Shown here piece after piece: positions 10,919-22,023 of a stretch of DNA of 64,000 bases; the stretch's first letter is position 1; the number at the start of each line of letters is the position of its first letter. Location: the NCBI RefSeq assembly GCF_000835495.1, contig NW_015622544.1:4678855-4742854 (forward strand). The letters are read 5' to 3'. The position numbers and the translations under genes were made by a program. The notes beneath the pieces were generated by a model, which was not told the origin of the DNA, searched no databases, and saw only the letters and a program-made list of their open reading frames with translations. Source of the DNA: Cladophialophora immunda (Eukaryota > Ascomycota > Eurotiomycetes > Chaetothyriales > Herpotrichiellaceae).

Positions 10919-13900
10919 TCAATAGGCCGTAGTGGCCTCGTCCTCGCTGTCGATCTGGTTCGGGCTGCCCCTGAATCTCGTTCTCTTAACGGCATTCAGA
11001 TCGCCCTTCGATCCACCGGATCCAGCAAGGGGTCTCGGCCCTGACGGCTTTCGCGCCTGGCTTTGTGGCGATCTCAGTGCCGCGACGGGAGACTGGATCC
11101 TTATTAGTATCTCCCATACCAAAACGTGTATGTCTCCAACGTACCTTGTCAAATGCTGGGCTTCCCGCCCGTGCTGCAGCAACATGATCGACATAGGTCT
11201 GCTGTCTGTTCGAGGATGTAGGGCTCATCATGATCTTGGGTGGGCGTTGAGGCACCAATGGTTCGTCATTGGGAACCTTTGGCGGCCGAGGCGGGCCATG
11301 AGAGCTTCCAGATCGAATGCTCCTGTCATCACGTAGCTGGCCTGGCTCTGCAGAATAGGGTGAGTCAGATATAGGACTGAGGTGCCCTCCGTAAGCGATA
11401 GTCGTGTGATGATTCGGCTGCAGCCCCGAGTGGGTCTCCCACTGTGATGAGGTCTGTGACGTCGGCGAAGTTTGTTCATTGGTGTAGTGCTGTGCTTCCG
11501 ACTCCAGACGAGACTGGAAGCGGCCAGTTGGTCCTTGCCTAGGTTGTGGATGCTGGAGATTGATGCTGTTTCTGTGAGCCTGATATTTGGGGTTGTCCGT
11601 CAACTGGCTTGGGACCAAAGGAGATGGTGGTCGGTTCTCCGCATCATCGTACTGATCTCGCTGGAATGAAGTATTCGACCGAATGCGGTCGTGGCCCTGA
11701 GGGTCATGTTCGAAGTCGTATTCTCCGAGGTTGGAGCCCGACCGAGAGTGCTCTGAGTAGGGTCTGACGCGTTGTTGACTTGCGCGGAAATTATCAGCAG
11801 AAGATGCTGTAGTCTTGGACCACCGAGAGACCATTTTTGGAATGAAGGAAGATGCGAAAGACTTGTGCTTTCGTCCAGACGCGTCTCCCGCAGAGAGGTG
11901 TGGTGTGTTTTCATGGCTTAGCGATCCCGTGTGTTGGTCCTGCGTCCGAGGTGGAGTATTCAGAGGGACCGAACCTCCTCTGGCTTGTCGAAGTCCATCA
12001 TTTCTTGGAGGCGTGTCCAGCGGCGTGTGGCTGACGACTTGTGCATTTCCGGCGGCAGAGCCGCCTAGATGGTTCCCATAGTCGTCGTATTCTTCGTCAC
12101 CTTCCATGACTGTGCTCACCCGGTTTCCAGAATCTCGATGGATATTATAGTTGCGATAGTCTGCCTGGCGAGAGGAGTTGTTCGAAAAGAATCCAGAACG
12201 ATCACCTGTTGATGAGGTCCCTGCTTGACCCTCTGGCTCATATCCTGTGTCTGTAGGAGCCCGCGCGTTATCTGCAGAGGTCAAGCTCGTAGATCTAGGC
12301 TGATCTCTTGCAACAGGAGGAGGCTGCGAGGCCCGCAATGCCTCAACCTCGTCCAAAAGTCGCATCAACATTGCCTCAATGTTTTGCAATTCTTGTGAGT
12401 TCTTAGCTCCAAGTCCTCGAAGCGCACGTTGAAAAACATTGCGGCGCTTTAATGGCATGTCTTCCTCCGAAGTAGCTGACATCGTCGGGCGAGGAGCAGC
12501 TGCGGGTTGTGGTCGCGGGCCTCCAATGACCTTTTGCGTTTTTTCATGTTGTTTATCAGCAGTGTCCATGATAAGATCGTCCTGCTCTGCGATGAATTTT
12601 TTCATATCTTCAAACGAGTTACGCATTTCTGCAGCACTGCGAACCAGCGTCACGAGAATTTCCGTATCTCTTGCATTTCGTTGGGCGTCACGCATTGTGA
12701 GATGATCCATAAGAGCCACAATATCTTTGGATTGGATGTTGTCCCGGCCGCGGCCCGTTGCACTATCATACATGGGCGACATGCCATGCGACAGTCCACT
12801 GGCATACTGATCTCGCTGTGTAGTGAAGGGATCGTCTGCAACAGGAGCATTATCGATTGGAAGCTCGGGTGTAAAGCTGTCGTCTCGAACTCCTCGGCCT
12901 TGGGAATACAATCCTGGCGATGGTACATTCGCTCCAGTTTCGTAGCCTTCATCTTTAGCCCCTAGCGGAGTTGACAAAGGCTGAGGCTGTACATAGAGGT
13001 CACGTTTTGTATCCATATCGTGGTCACGGTTGATGGACAAGGCTTCAGGAATGAGATCTGCCCCAGCTGACCCAATATCGCGACTCACTGGTGGAAGCAC
13101 CAGGTTAGCTCGGGAGTGTGGAGGTGTCGGATCATAAGGCCAATGCTCGGTGTTGCCCTGCGTGAGGCCGCCAATCGGACCTCGGATGATAGACGGATTG
13201 GTGGTGATGTCTGACTCGGGTGAACGTTCGACTGGGCCACTGGGCACATTACTGGTAGCAAGAGGTGCCGGCTGCGCTGATTTGGCGGAAGCTTGCTCCA
13301 AGTGTTCAAGTGAGCGAGCAGGACTCTGTGGGGGGGACGACATCAAAGTTGCTGGTACTGGAGCAATCCCGTGTGCGTTCTCGCTATGGTTTGAAAGTTG
13401 CCGTTTTAGGGGGCTGCTGCTGTGCCTCGACGCGTAATCATGGTGGGATAGCGAAGGGCTCGCGATCTCACGAGCGCCAGGCGAGTCTGCCTGACTGTGG
13501 CGAGGTGAATATGTATAATCGGCAGACAGAAGGGAAGGCTCAACTAGAGAGGCGACAGCAGATTCGATACCTGACGGCTCATCGACATACTGCGCGGTTG
13601 CCCCAATGCCTCTAGCGACAACCTGTTGGCCCGCAGTGACTTTGTCGATATATGGTGAGTCATGATAGTCGTCGTCTTCGAGGTCTTGGTCACCAAAAGC
13701 GTGTTGATCCACTTGGCGAGGAGTGCTTTCGAGCGACCTCACATGTTGAGCCATGATCTCACTCCGGCTCTCCAAACTCATTCCATGAGGTCGCCTCGAG
13801 CGGGCTAGGTCAGTGCTAGGCGCTGATGATAAGGAAGAGACGGAGACTTGGTCATCCATATGGGGATGTTTGCCCGGCGAATGCAAAGAGTCTGAGCTGC

Positions 13901-15950
13901 GTGGCTGCATTAATGAGTTGCGATTGGGTTCCGTAGTCGCATAGCTGGCAACGCTCTGTATTGGACTGAGGCCCCGCCTAATGGGATGCTGTTGATGAAG
14001 ATTCCTCTCATATTGACGAGCCCGTTCTGGATCTGTGAGAGCCGCAAATCCATGGGTAGCGAAATCCAGCTCTTCTGGCTCAGGTGACTTGTCAAAAGTG
14101 CCCTCGTCGAACACCTCTTTCTTGGAGGACAAGTCGTGGGCCGACAAATCGTGCTCCGAAAAGTTACCATGATGAGTACCAAGTCCCCTTTTCAAATCAA
14201 GAGCATTAGAGGTGGGCGTCGCCTGGGACGCTGGCGAGGAAAGGTCAAAAGGAGATCCGCGTATCACTTCACGCACCTCATGGCGGGTTGGTGTCTCGGC
14301 GCGTCCGTCATTTGAGGATTTGAGCGAGCTCCGAGTGAGGTCGGTACCAATTTCGCTAACGAAGGGCATGGGTGGCACTTGATGTTTCTGGAAAGCATCC
14401 TCTTTCTCTGTATAACTCGCGCTGCGGCTGCTGCGGCTTTTGCTCCTCCGCCGTCGGCGGTGTTCCGAATACTCCAGACTCGACCCTGAATCATGCGATT
14501 TCAGGGCGGCGGCAGTCAGGGCTGCAGCTCCGACAGCCCCGGCCGCAACGTCACGAGCACGGCGGCTTTTAGAGTGCCTACGTGACTTCTTCTCATCGCC
14601 CAAGCTGTCAACAGACTCGGATGGCGCGTAGCTGTGCTCGGAAGGTGAATCGTAGTCGACAGTCTTGTGACGTCTATGACGGCGAGACGAATCTGAGGGC
14701 ACACCGGATTCAGACTCCCGACTGACTCGGCGCTTAGATTTGCTTCCCGATGATCTGCGACGCGTCCTGTCCTCTCGTGATAGAGTACTCGACGACAGAT
14801 CCGAAGGATTACTATATTTATCGTGCCGCGACCGGTGGGAATGCTTCTGGTCCCGACGCAATTCGTTGAGCTCGGGTAGTATAAGCCTTCGGATGGCATC
14901 TTCAACCGTTTGAAGCAGTTTCGGGTTATTCGTGACTGAGACGTTTGATGTTCCTGAGCGGGCAGATCGTTGGTCTGTCGCCCGCAGGTCTGCAGACACT
15001 TGAGAGCCACTGACAATGCTGGAGCCGGTGATGCTATGCATGGAATCATCGTCCACATTCTTTGTGACCCGAATTCGCGGTTCGGTGTGGATAGATTCCG
15101 CTTCTCTGCTCGCGCTGCTCCGGCTTCCACTGTGACTACTATGCTGACGCTTTCCGCTGCTCGACACTCGTGGCTTGTTGCTCAACTTTTCGATGACTTT
15201 TTGCGTGATACGCTCATTGCTCAAATTGCGTTCGGCGGGAATGACAGGTGGTTTCAACGAGGCTCCTTCAGAAGACATACCTCGAGTGATGCTGACACTC
15301 TGGCTGGCAGGCGACATGTTGATAGGTGGATTGGGTCCAAGGGAACTCTCTGCTGGCATAGACGAAATATCGGATTCTGGGACAATGGACCTGGTCTCGG
15401 GAGGTGGACTCAAGACGGACCTGTCACTGTCTTCGGCCTGTAAGACTTCAATTTCGACGGGGACGGTCGGCCTGAAATCGTCGCCTGTATCCAAGGAGCT
15501 GATGCTGCCTTCAATGACGTTTGGCGCAAGAGTCTCGTTTCCCCCAAGCGAAATGCGGTGGCTGAAGGAAGGCCTCCTAGCCGTTGGAGATTCGGTGACC
15601 AGAATGTGACGTTCCCCCTTGTCTCTATTCTTCCGGGAATGGGATGGTGTGTAGCGAACCCGTAAGCTGGGTCGCCTCTGTCCAGAGTCGGATGTTTTGC
15701 CTCCTTCGAAATACTCAATCAGCAGCGAGGTTTGGGACTGTTGACCGGACTTTGCAAGTTTTCCAATCGTGCGCTTGGGGGCTGGGGTAATGGTGATTGG
15801 GCTTCCGTCGTCAGGAATCGTCTCGGAGGTCTTCTCGCTTCGTCGAGAGAGATCAGTCCCAAGATCCGTGCCGTGACCAGCTTCGTCGGCGGATCCCAAC
15901 AACGAGTCTGTGGGCGCAGGCAGAATTGGGCGTCGGCTCGAAAAGCCCAT
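10919..15950 (-). CDS. Very large Ser/Arg-rich, mostly disordered protein, function unknown
   Basis: Two exons: 11145-15950 and 10919-11092, joined over a 52-nt intron (11093-11144) with a canonical ACTAATAA branch sequence; 1,659 residues. Skipping the intron would end the protein in a different tail; the spliced tail ends DSEDEATTAY. Composition is dominated by Ser, Arg, Pro, Gln and His with many SP/TP/RRxS-type phosphorylation-like motifs. A Lys/Arg/Ser-rich tract (SRRARDVAAGAVGAAALTAA) lies near residue 490. The best-ordered segment, around residues 1125-1200 (DIVALMDHLTMRDAQRNA, MRNSFEDMKKFIAEQDDLI), looks helical and possibly coiled-coil. There are no catalytic motifs or transmembrane helices. 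Such proteins in ascomycetes are often conserved hypotheticals, possibly scaffold, septal or cytoskeletal; that role is only an inference. Confidence 0.85.
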
Positions 15951-18087
15951 CCTGAAGCGGCCTCAAGTGTGCTGGGTCATGGAGCACATACGCAGGGGTC
16001 GATGCGCATGTGCCCTTGATGTGTCCTGGCTATGGTCTTGTAAATAACCTTGGAGCAGTCATGGTTGGTGTAGGAGGGTCGTTGCGAGGATCTTCGGTCG
16101 GGGATCTTTAAGAAAACGAAGATTTTGAGGTTGTCCGATGGGACCCTCGTCAACAGCAGCGTCGATGACGGCCGAATGTGATCTTGGTTGAAAGGCAGGG
16201 GATCGTCAGTCAGTGAAGGCACAAACGGGTGATGGCGGTGTTAGTGGTCGTTGGTCGCAGGCGAATAATTGTGAGGCTGGGTGAGGTCGTGGTGGGTGCG
16301 GCGGGCGCAGGTAGCTGTGACAGGACAAGATCTCAATGAGACAGTTTCAAGTATCAATTAAGGTGAATCAGAACAAAGCTGGCAACGCTCATAGGTACCA
16401 TCTCTGTTTGGCAAGACAACATTCGCTGGAAGAGCAGAGCACAACGAAGAAAAGGTGGAAGCAAAAGCGGTGGACTTGGGCTGAAAGCTGTGCAGAGAGG
16501 GATGCCGCGCAGCCAGCGGGTGCAGTACTACGTACTTAGTTGCAGGTGAGATGCATGGATCGGGGGAGGCGGAGGGCAACCAAGAGCCCAAAGAGCCTGG
16601 CTGCACGAGCCTGCTAGCCCCCAATCAGTCGCCGGACCTTTTTTTCCCAGGTGTGCCACTAAAGAAAACAGCGTCCAACAGGCCCGCCCCCGGCCAGTCA
16701 GGGCTAAAAGCACACGCCACCGATGTTCTTGCCTCCGTTATTGGCTCACCACTCAAGGCATGGGCCTTTCCTTCACGCTCACTTCCGCTTCTCCACTGAT
16801 ATCCGCCTAGCTATCCTGATAAAAATTCCCCGGGAACGAACACCTGGGTCTCATTCACTGGTCCAAGACTCCGTATTCTTGTTCCCACCGGAGTATCAAA
16901 AGGGATTTGCGCAAACCAGAAGGCTCTCTCCCCTGCTTGCAGTTATGCTTATTATCGCAGCAATGGTTGATCCGAAGGCGCTGTCTCAGTGCCGAGCGTC
17001 AAGCAAGCAGAGAGACAGAACAGGGCACTGCTGCACCTTCGCACAGATCTACAGAGAACCCCGAGCTGCTAGGAATATCAGGTTTCTCTCCCGCAGAACG
17101 CACAACTCCTGTGGGTAATAGGCTTCTGTCGCCAGCATTGTTCGCGCTTTTCAACCGTCCATTGGCCAGTGCCATATGCATGCATAGCTGCAAAGTCACC
17201 TGTCGATGCTGCGACCTATTCCCATCCCCTCCTCTGCTGAGTCGTTGACCGCCTGAATTTGTCGCCAAAAATGGAAGAGAAGGACGGCATACGAAGACAT
17301 CCGAACAAGAAGAAAAGAAAAGGGAGCGAAAGGCATATCCGAGGAAGCGGTTGGCTGGACAAATGGCCAAATGGATGGGCCAGCGACACTTCTAACTGAA
17401 GGCTACGGGCCCTTGCCGCCGTCGGCTCCACCCAACGCCCATTGCTTGATCCTGATGATGTTAGAGGCTCCCAGGAAAACAATCTTTCGGTTGTACGGGC
17501 GACCGCTTGTGACAAACAGTTTCAGGCTTGCAGAGACTTCCATGCAGCCTTTCGATTCGTCACTCACCACGGCGTGGACGAGCCACGCCTCTTCAGCTTG
17601 CCAACACATCAGCAACCATCCTGCCAATCGAGCGCCGTGTCTTGCCCATCATTATGCACCTTATAACTTCGGATCACCAGAATGTGTTGCGCTACGGATG
17701 CTGGATGTTGTGCTACATTGTTTTCACCATCGCAAAGCTGTATGTGTTGCCACGTGCTCAGGACAGCTGCTGCAGAAGTTGTCACAATAACACCGGCCCC
17801 TAGGTGCTGCTGAAGATATTATGGGAGGGGCAGGTGTCACGGTTTGTAGGCTATATCGTCGTACCCTGAATGCTGGGCTTTGTGCTACATCGGTTGGAAG
17901 AGAGCGGAATCTTCTGCCAACCTCTCAGACAGAGCTACTGCAGCGTCGCAAATTCAAAGAGCCCTAGAAACGCTTGGACCGCCATTTGCGCTGTGCGTGC
18001 CGGCCCCTGCGAGCCCCAGACCTCATGGATCGTACCGAGTATGCGTTCCACACATTCCACCACCGATTGGAAAACCATTCTCTCAAT
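15951..18087. other. Gene-free stretch upstream of the large disordered-protein gene
   Basis: 2.1 kb. The part next to 15950 should be the promoter and 5' UTR of the large gene. The part near 18087 should be the 3' UTR of the HAD gene. The longest open frame (17371-17790, plus, 139 codons) has no recognisable features. I see no repeat or RNA gene. Confidence 0.45.
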
Positions 18088-19450
18088 CTATGGCTGTGCG
18101 CTTTCCGCGAATCCATTCTCTAGGATGTCTATAAGGTCATCGAGCCGTCTGATGCTAAGACCTGTATACTCGTGCTTTACTAATTCCTGGTTCTCGTCTT
18201 GGGCCAACAGCACCGTGGCCGCCCCAGCTCTCCAACCCGCCGCCATGTCGTCGATGCTATCACCGACCATGATCAAGCCGGAACCCAGATACCTCCTGGC
18301 CAGTTCCAGGGGGTCAATTTCACCAGCATCAGCCTCAACCGACTCTCGGATTTCGCCAACCTCAATTTCTCCATCCAAACCCCAAGCTTGAGCAATCATC
18401 CACAACCCCTCCGGGCTCGGTTTTGGTTCCACTCCCTCGGTTTCCCTCGTGATGATCGGCTCAAAAACTTCCTCAGGTAGGTAATTGCTCAGCAGATGAT
18501 GCACCGGGGCGGGGAAATTCCTCGTGCAGAGTGCCTTCCTCACGCCTCGTTGAGTGAGGTAATCCATGAGGGCCTGCAGACCAGGTTGCGGCCGTTGTGA
18601 GGACATGGCGTTGCGCTCGATGGCTTGGATCTGGGCCACGGCGCGAGCTTGCGGCGACAGAGGCGGCGGATCGGGGATTTTGTCGCTAAATGGGGACAGG
18701 ATTTCTTCGGCAGGGAGCTGAAACGGGTTGACTGTCGAGTGAGGATGTGGTATTGACCCGTTATCGCCGCTGACGGCGGCGGGGATGTCGGGTTCATTGG
18801 ACAGCGCGCGGATGTGGTCGAGTATGTCGACGGACCTGGGTATTCCCAAGGCCTCGCGCATCTCCCGGAACATGTAATTCTGAGGAAGACTGGAAGCGGA
18901 GGTATTCGATTAGAGTCACGGGTCGCAAAACAGAGATGTAGAGTCAATGAGCGGGTTGAGTCAACACGCACCACAACGTCCCGTCCATGTCAAAGATGAT
19001 GCCCTTCAACTTTGGAAGCTCATGCCCATTCTCGGCATTGGGATTGAGCGGCGCAAACCTCTTTGGTTCTCTCTGTCGAGCCGTCGTTTGGGCCCTTGAG
19101 GAAGTTGAGGCCGAACTTGACAGCGGTCTTGACGTCGACATTTTTGTCGTCCTCGCAGATGGTGTCCTTGATGCCGGGCCCGTTATAGATAAGGGGGGAT
19201 GAGGACACGCAGAATGTGGCCTATACGCAACAGTCGAGGTTGAGAGGGAGAAATGTCTTCGTTGCTGCTGGGTAGATCGACTGGCGACGACGATAGGGCA
19301 GCAAGCTGGTCTGTGAGAGCTAAACTGGCCAAAGTTGCCAGCTCTCGGCCGCACCAAAGTTGCTAGGAAGTTTGGCGGAGATGTCGCAGTCATAATACTT
19401 ATCTCATTGAGAACGCCCTTTGAGGGAGAAAATCGGGGACGCCGCTGCAT
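18088..19450 (-). CDS. HAD-superfamily hydrolase (phosphatase-like), possible mitochondrial leader
   Basis: Exon 1 is 18972-19450, an 82-nt intron lies at 18890-18971, and exon 2 is 18088-18889. The splice falls inside motif I and yields FDMDGTLCLPQNYMFREMR. Motif I is DMDGT (catalytic Asp pair), motif II is LCTRN, motif III is the Lys in EPKPSPEGL, and motif IV is VGDSIDDMAAG, so a full HAD active site is present; the substrate is unknown. Three ATGs are in frame: 19450 (426 residues), 19393 (407) and 19141 (323). The long forms carry an Arg/Ser-rich leader with QQRRHFSLSTSTVA, which looks like a mitochondrial presequence; the 19141 start begins MSTSRPLSS and would be cytosolic. The catalytic domain is intact in all three. 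It is in tandem with the Cdc7 gene upstream on the same strand. Confidence 0.85.
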
Positions 19451-19983
19451 GTCGCAACAGCGCAATTATGACGACGATGTCGGCGACGGGAAAATCCGTC
19501 CCCACGACAAGCCTGACAGCCTTGCCTCGCAGCCTCGCCCCTCCTACAAGGCAAAGCCACAATGTACTCTCATGATGAGCAGGAGAAGCAAGCTACACAT
19601 ATGAGGCCTGCTCCTTGGTTGACGTCGGGCTTTGGAAAGCAGCGACGGGATGAGTGTCTTAGCTGAGCCTTTGCATGAGATTCTCGATATACTCTAATTA
19701 GCGGACTTTGTACCTAGACATGACGGTTGCATGAGTAGCCGTGATGTACCTCCAAACACTCAACCCTTCTTCGGTTTTCATATTTGCACTGCACAAACTC
19801 CAAAAAGACTTTCTCTGACCATGCCAATAACTCCAGAAACGAAGCAAAGCCATGCTGTGCCGTGGGGGTATAAGATGCTAGTAATACAAAGCTCCGACCC
19901 ATTCGCCAGCTTCGAATGCATCAACAAACATATCTCGATGAAGACACCAGAGACACGGCCTTCGCCATCATGCATCCACGAAA
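19451..19983. other. Intergenic region between HAD hydrolase and Cdc7 genes
   Basis: 533 bp between two minus-strand genes: promoter of the HAD gene and 3' UTR of the Cdc7 gene. I see no further gene or repeat. Confidence 0.5.
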
Positions 19984-21788
19984 TCACCGACGTGCCCCTC
20001 TCGCCTCTTCCTCAAATGCTTCTTGAGCTTCTCTCTCCGCTCGCTCCTCCTCGTCCTCCACGGGTGCCGTAAGGAACTCGTGCTGCAATGCCTCCCTTGC
20101 GGTCCATCGTTTCCCAGAGTCGAGTTCAAGAAGTCCGTGCAAAAATGCGACTGCTTGAGCCTCGCCCGGCCGAAGAGTGTCTTGCTCTTTCTCGCGGCAA
20201 CTTGCCCAGATGATGATCTTTTCAAAAGTAAAACCACGTTCGCCAATGGTCTCGATGTTGGTCTCAAAAAGTTGGCCATGCATTGCTGCCACAGATTGCA
20301 TCTTCTTCCGACCAAATATCGAAGCCATTTCAATCATGGCATCAACATCGTCGGCGCTATTGAAGAATGGAAATCGTCGGGCCAAAAGGGTTAGGAGGAT
20401 CACACCAGCTGACCAGATATCGATTTTGGTCGTCTGCGAGGTGCATTTCAACAAGACCTCAGGTGCTCGAAAACCCCGGGTCCCTGCTCTGTTCGCCCTT
20501 CGAGATGATCGGCTGTCATTCTTGGGAAACCCGGTCGACATCTGTTCGGGGGAGGACTGCAGAACCTGAACCGCATATGAGTTGATAAACTTATCTCTTC
20601 TTCTCTCCCTTGACTCTGTGCAGAGGCATGGTTGCCAATCCGTCCCTTGCCTCTCAGCTAGGCCAAAGTCGACCAGAACACCTTGCCTCCTAGAGTGGTC
20701 GTAAAGGAAATTGGTGGGTTTGATGTCGCGATGAAGGATCCCCGCTTTGTGCACATGGGCCAGGCCGTTGAAGAGGCAACGAAAATAATGTCGCATGTCA
20801 TTGATGAGGAAGTCTCGATAGTACAAGCGAAAATCGAGGTGCCTGAAATATGGCAAGACCGCGACGACTTGGTCCAGGTGACGGAAAGCTGTCAACAATG
20901 GACAGATGTATGGCGAATGCCGTAATTCGTGTAGAAGCTCCAACTCATTCATGATGCGATGAGGTGAAGACGTCACATAGATCTTTTTCAATGCGACAAT
21001 CAATCCCTTCCTCCGTGACCTATTGACCATGCCAGACGCGACATTTGTTTTCCGCCTCTTAGTAGGGGGAGCCTCAGACTCGTTTGTAGGGTCTTCATTC
21101 TCCTGATCTAGTTCGTCTGGCTGAACAAGCTGCTCTGCCTTGTACACGGTAGAGAAGGTGCCTGCAACGTAGAGGTCAGCAGAGGCAACAACGTGCTGAA
21201 GGCGATGTAGATACCTTCACCGATGCGGTTGATAAGTCGGTATTTTTGGGAGATGCCTTTGAAGCTTTCCTCAAGTCTGCGCATGTCATCGACTACACTC
21301 TCATCGACGTCGTCCTCGCTCTGCTCTGAGTCTTCTGAGAAGGAATCATCGAGAGAGTCCTCTTCTTCCGCGAGCCGCGCCATGTTGTCCACCTCTTCTT
21401 GATCACCATGAAGCTGTTCTTGTGCATCCTCGTGAATGGCAATCGAAGGGTGCCCCATGTTGCCTTGCTCCAGACGCTCTCTCACTTCCTTCCCTTGGAT
21501 CCCTGCTGCGGGCCGCTGTGCCTTCTCCCGATGACGCGTTGACGCAGACTCGGGTTCAGCTTCCTTCTCAGGCGTGTCTCCCACCCCGGAGTCGCTTAGC
21601 AAGACATGGTAACGCGACGATGGTGTCTTTGAAGTCTTTGTTGACTGTAGGATGGTCTGTTTTGGCCGTAGGCTCTTGAGGACGCCTCTGGCACTCTTCG
21701 CTAATTTCATGGTGCTCGTGTTTGTATGTGGGGCATATCCGCCAGCACTGATTAGGAAATTCGTCAATAAATCTAATCGCGAAGCCAT
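19984..21788 (-). CDS. cdc7: Cdc7/Hsk1-type protein kinase (DDK catalytic subunit)
   Basis: The catalytic subunit of the Dbf4-dependent kinase, which phosphorylates the MCM helicase to fire replication origins in the nucleus. Exon 1 is 21215-21788, a 53-nt intron lies at 21162-21214, and exon 2 is 19984-21161; 583 residues (557 from the next ATG at 21710). The splice rebuilds the P-loop, RIGEGTFSTVYKAE. The ATP Lys is in VALKKIY, the catalytic loop is HRDIKPTNFLYD, the metal motif is VDFGLAERQG, and the APE motif is RAGTRGFRAPEVLLKC. About 55 residues between DFG and APE and the long gap after the Lys region match the kinase inserts typical of Cdc7. An acidic tract (EEEDSLDDSFSEDSEQSEDD) precedes the kinase domain. 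The gene is head to head with condensin subunit 1. Confidence 0.93.
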
Positions 21789-22023
21789 CAACAGTCGGAC
21801 GGTCGCAAAGTTGGTCGCATTCAATCTTTGGTCCAGACCTTATTGTTGTTGACGGCAACGGGTCAGCAAAACCGATCATCGTAACGTTGTTGTCGGCACC
21901 GCTGCGATGCTTTTGTGAATGTCCCACAACGTTTACTGTCGCCCGCCAACGCCCACGTCAACACAACACATGCGCCCGTCTTAACAACCAGATCCTCGCC
22001 CCCGACCATTGACCACAGCAAAC
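21789..22023. promoter_or_regulatory. Bidirectional promoter, Cdc7 kinase and condensin subunit 1
   Basis: 235 bp separate the divergent start codons (313 bp if Cdc7 starts at 21710). Both promoters must share it. I looked for the MCB element (ACGCGT) and do not see it. A forkhead-like GTCAACA occurs around 21956-21962, but such a short match may be chance. Confidence 0.5.
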
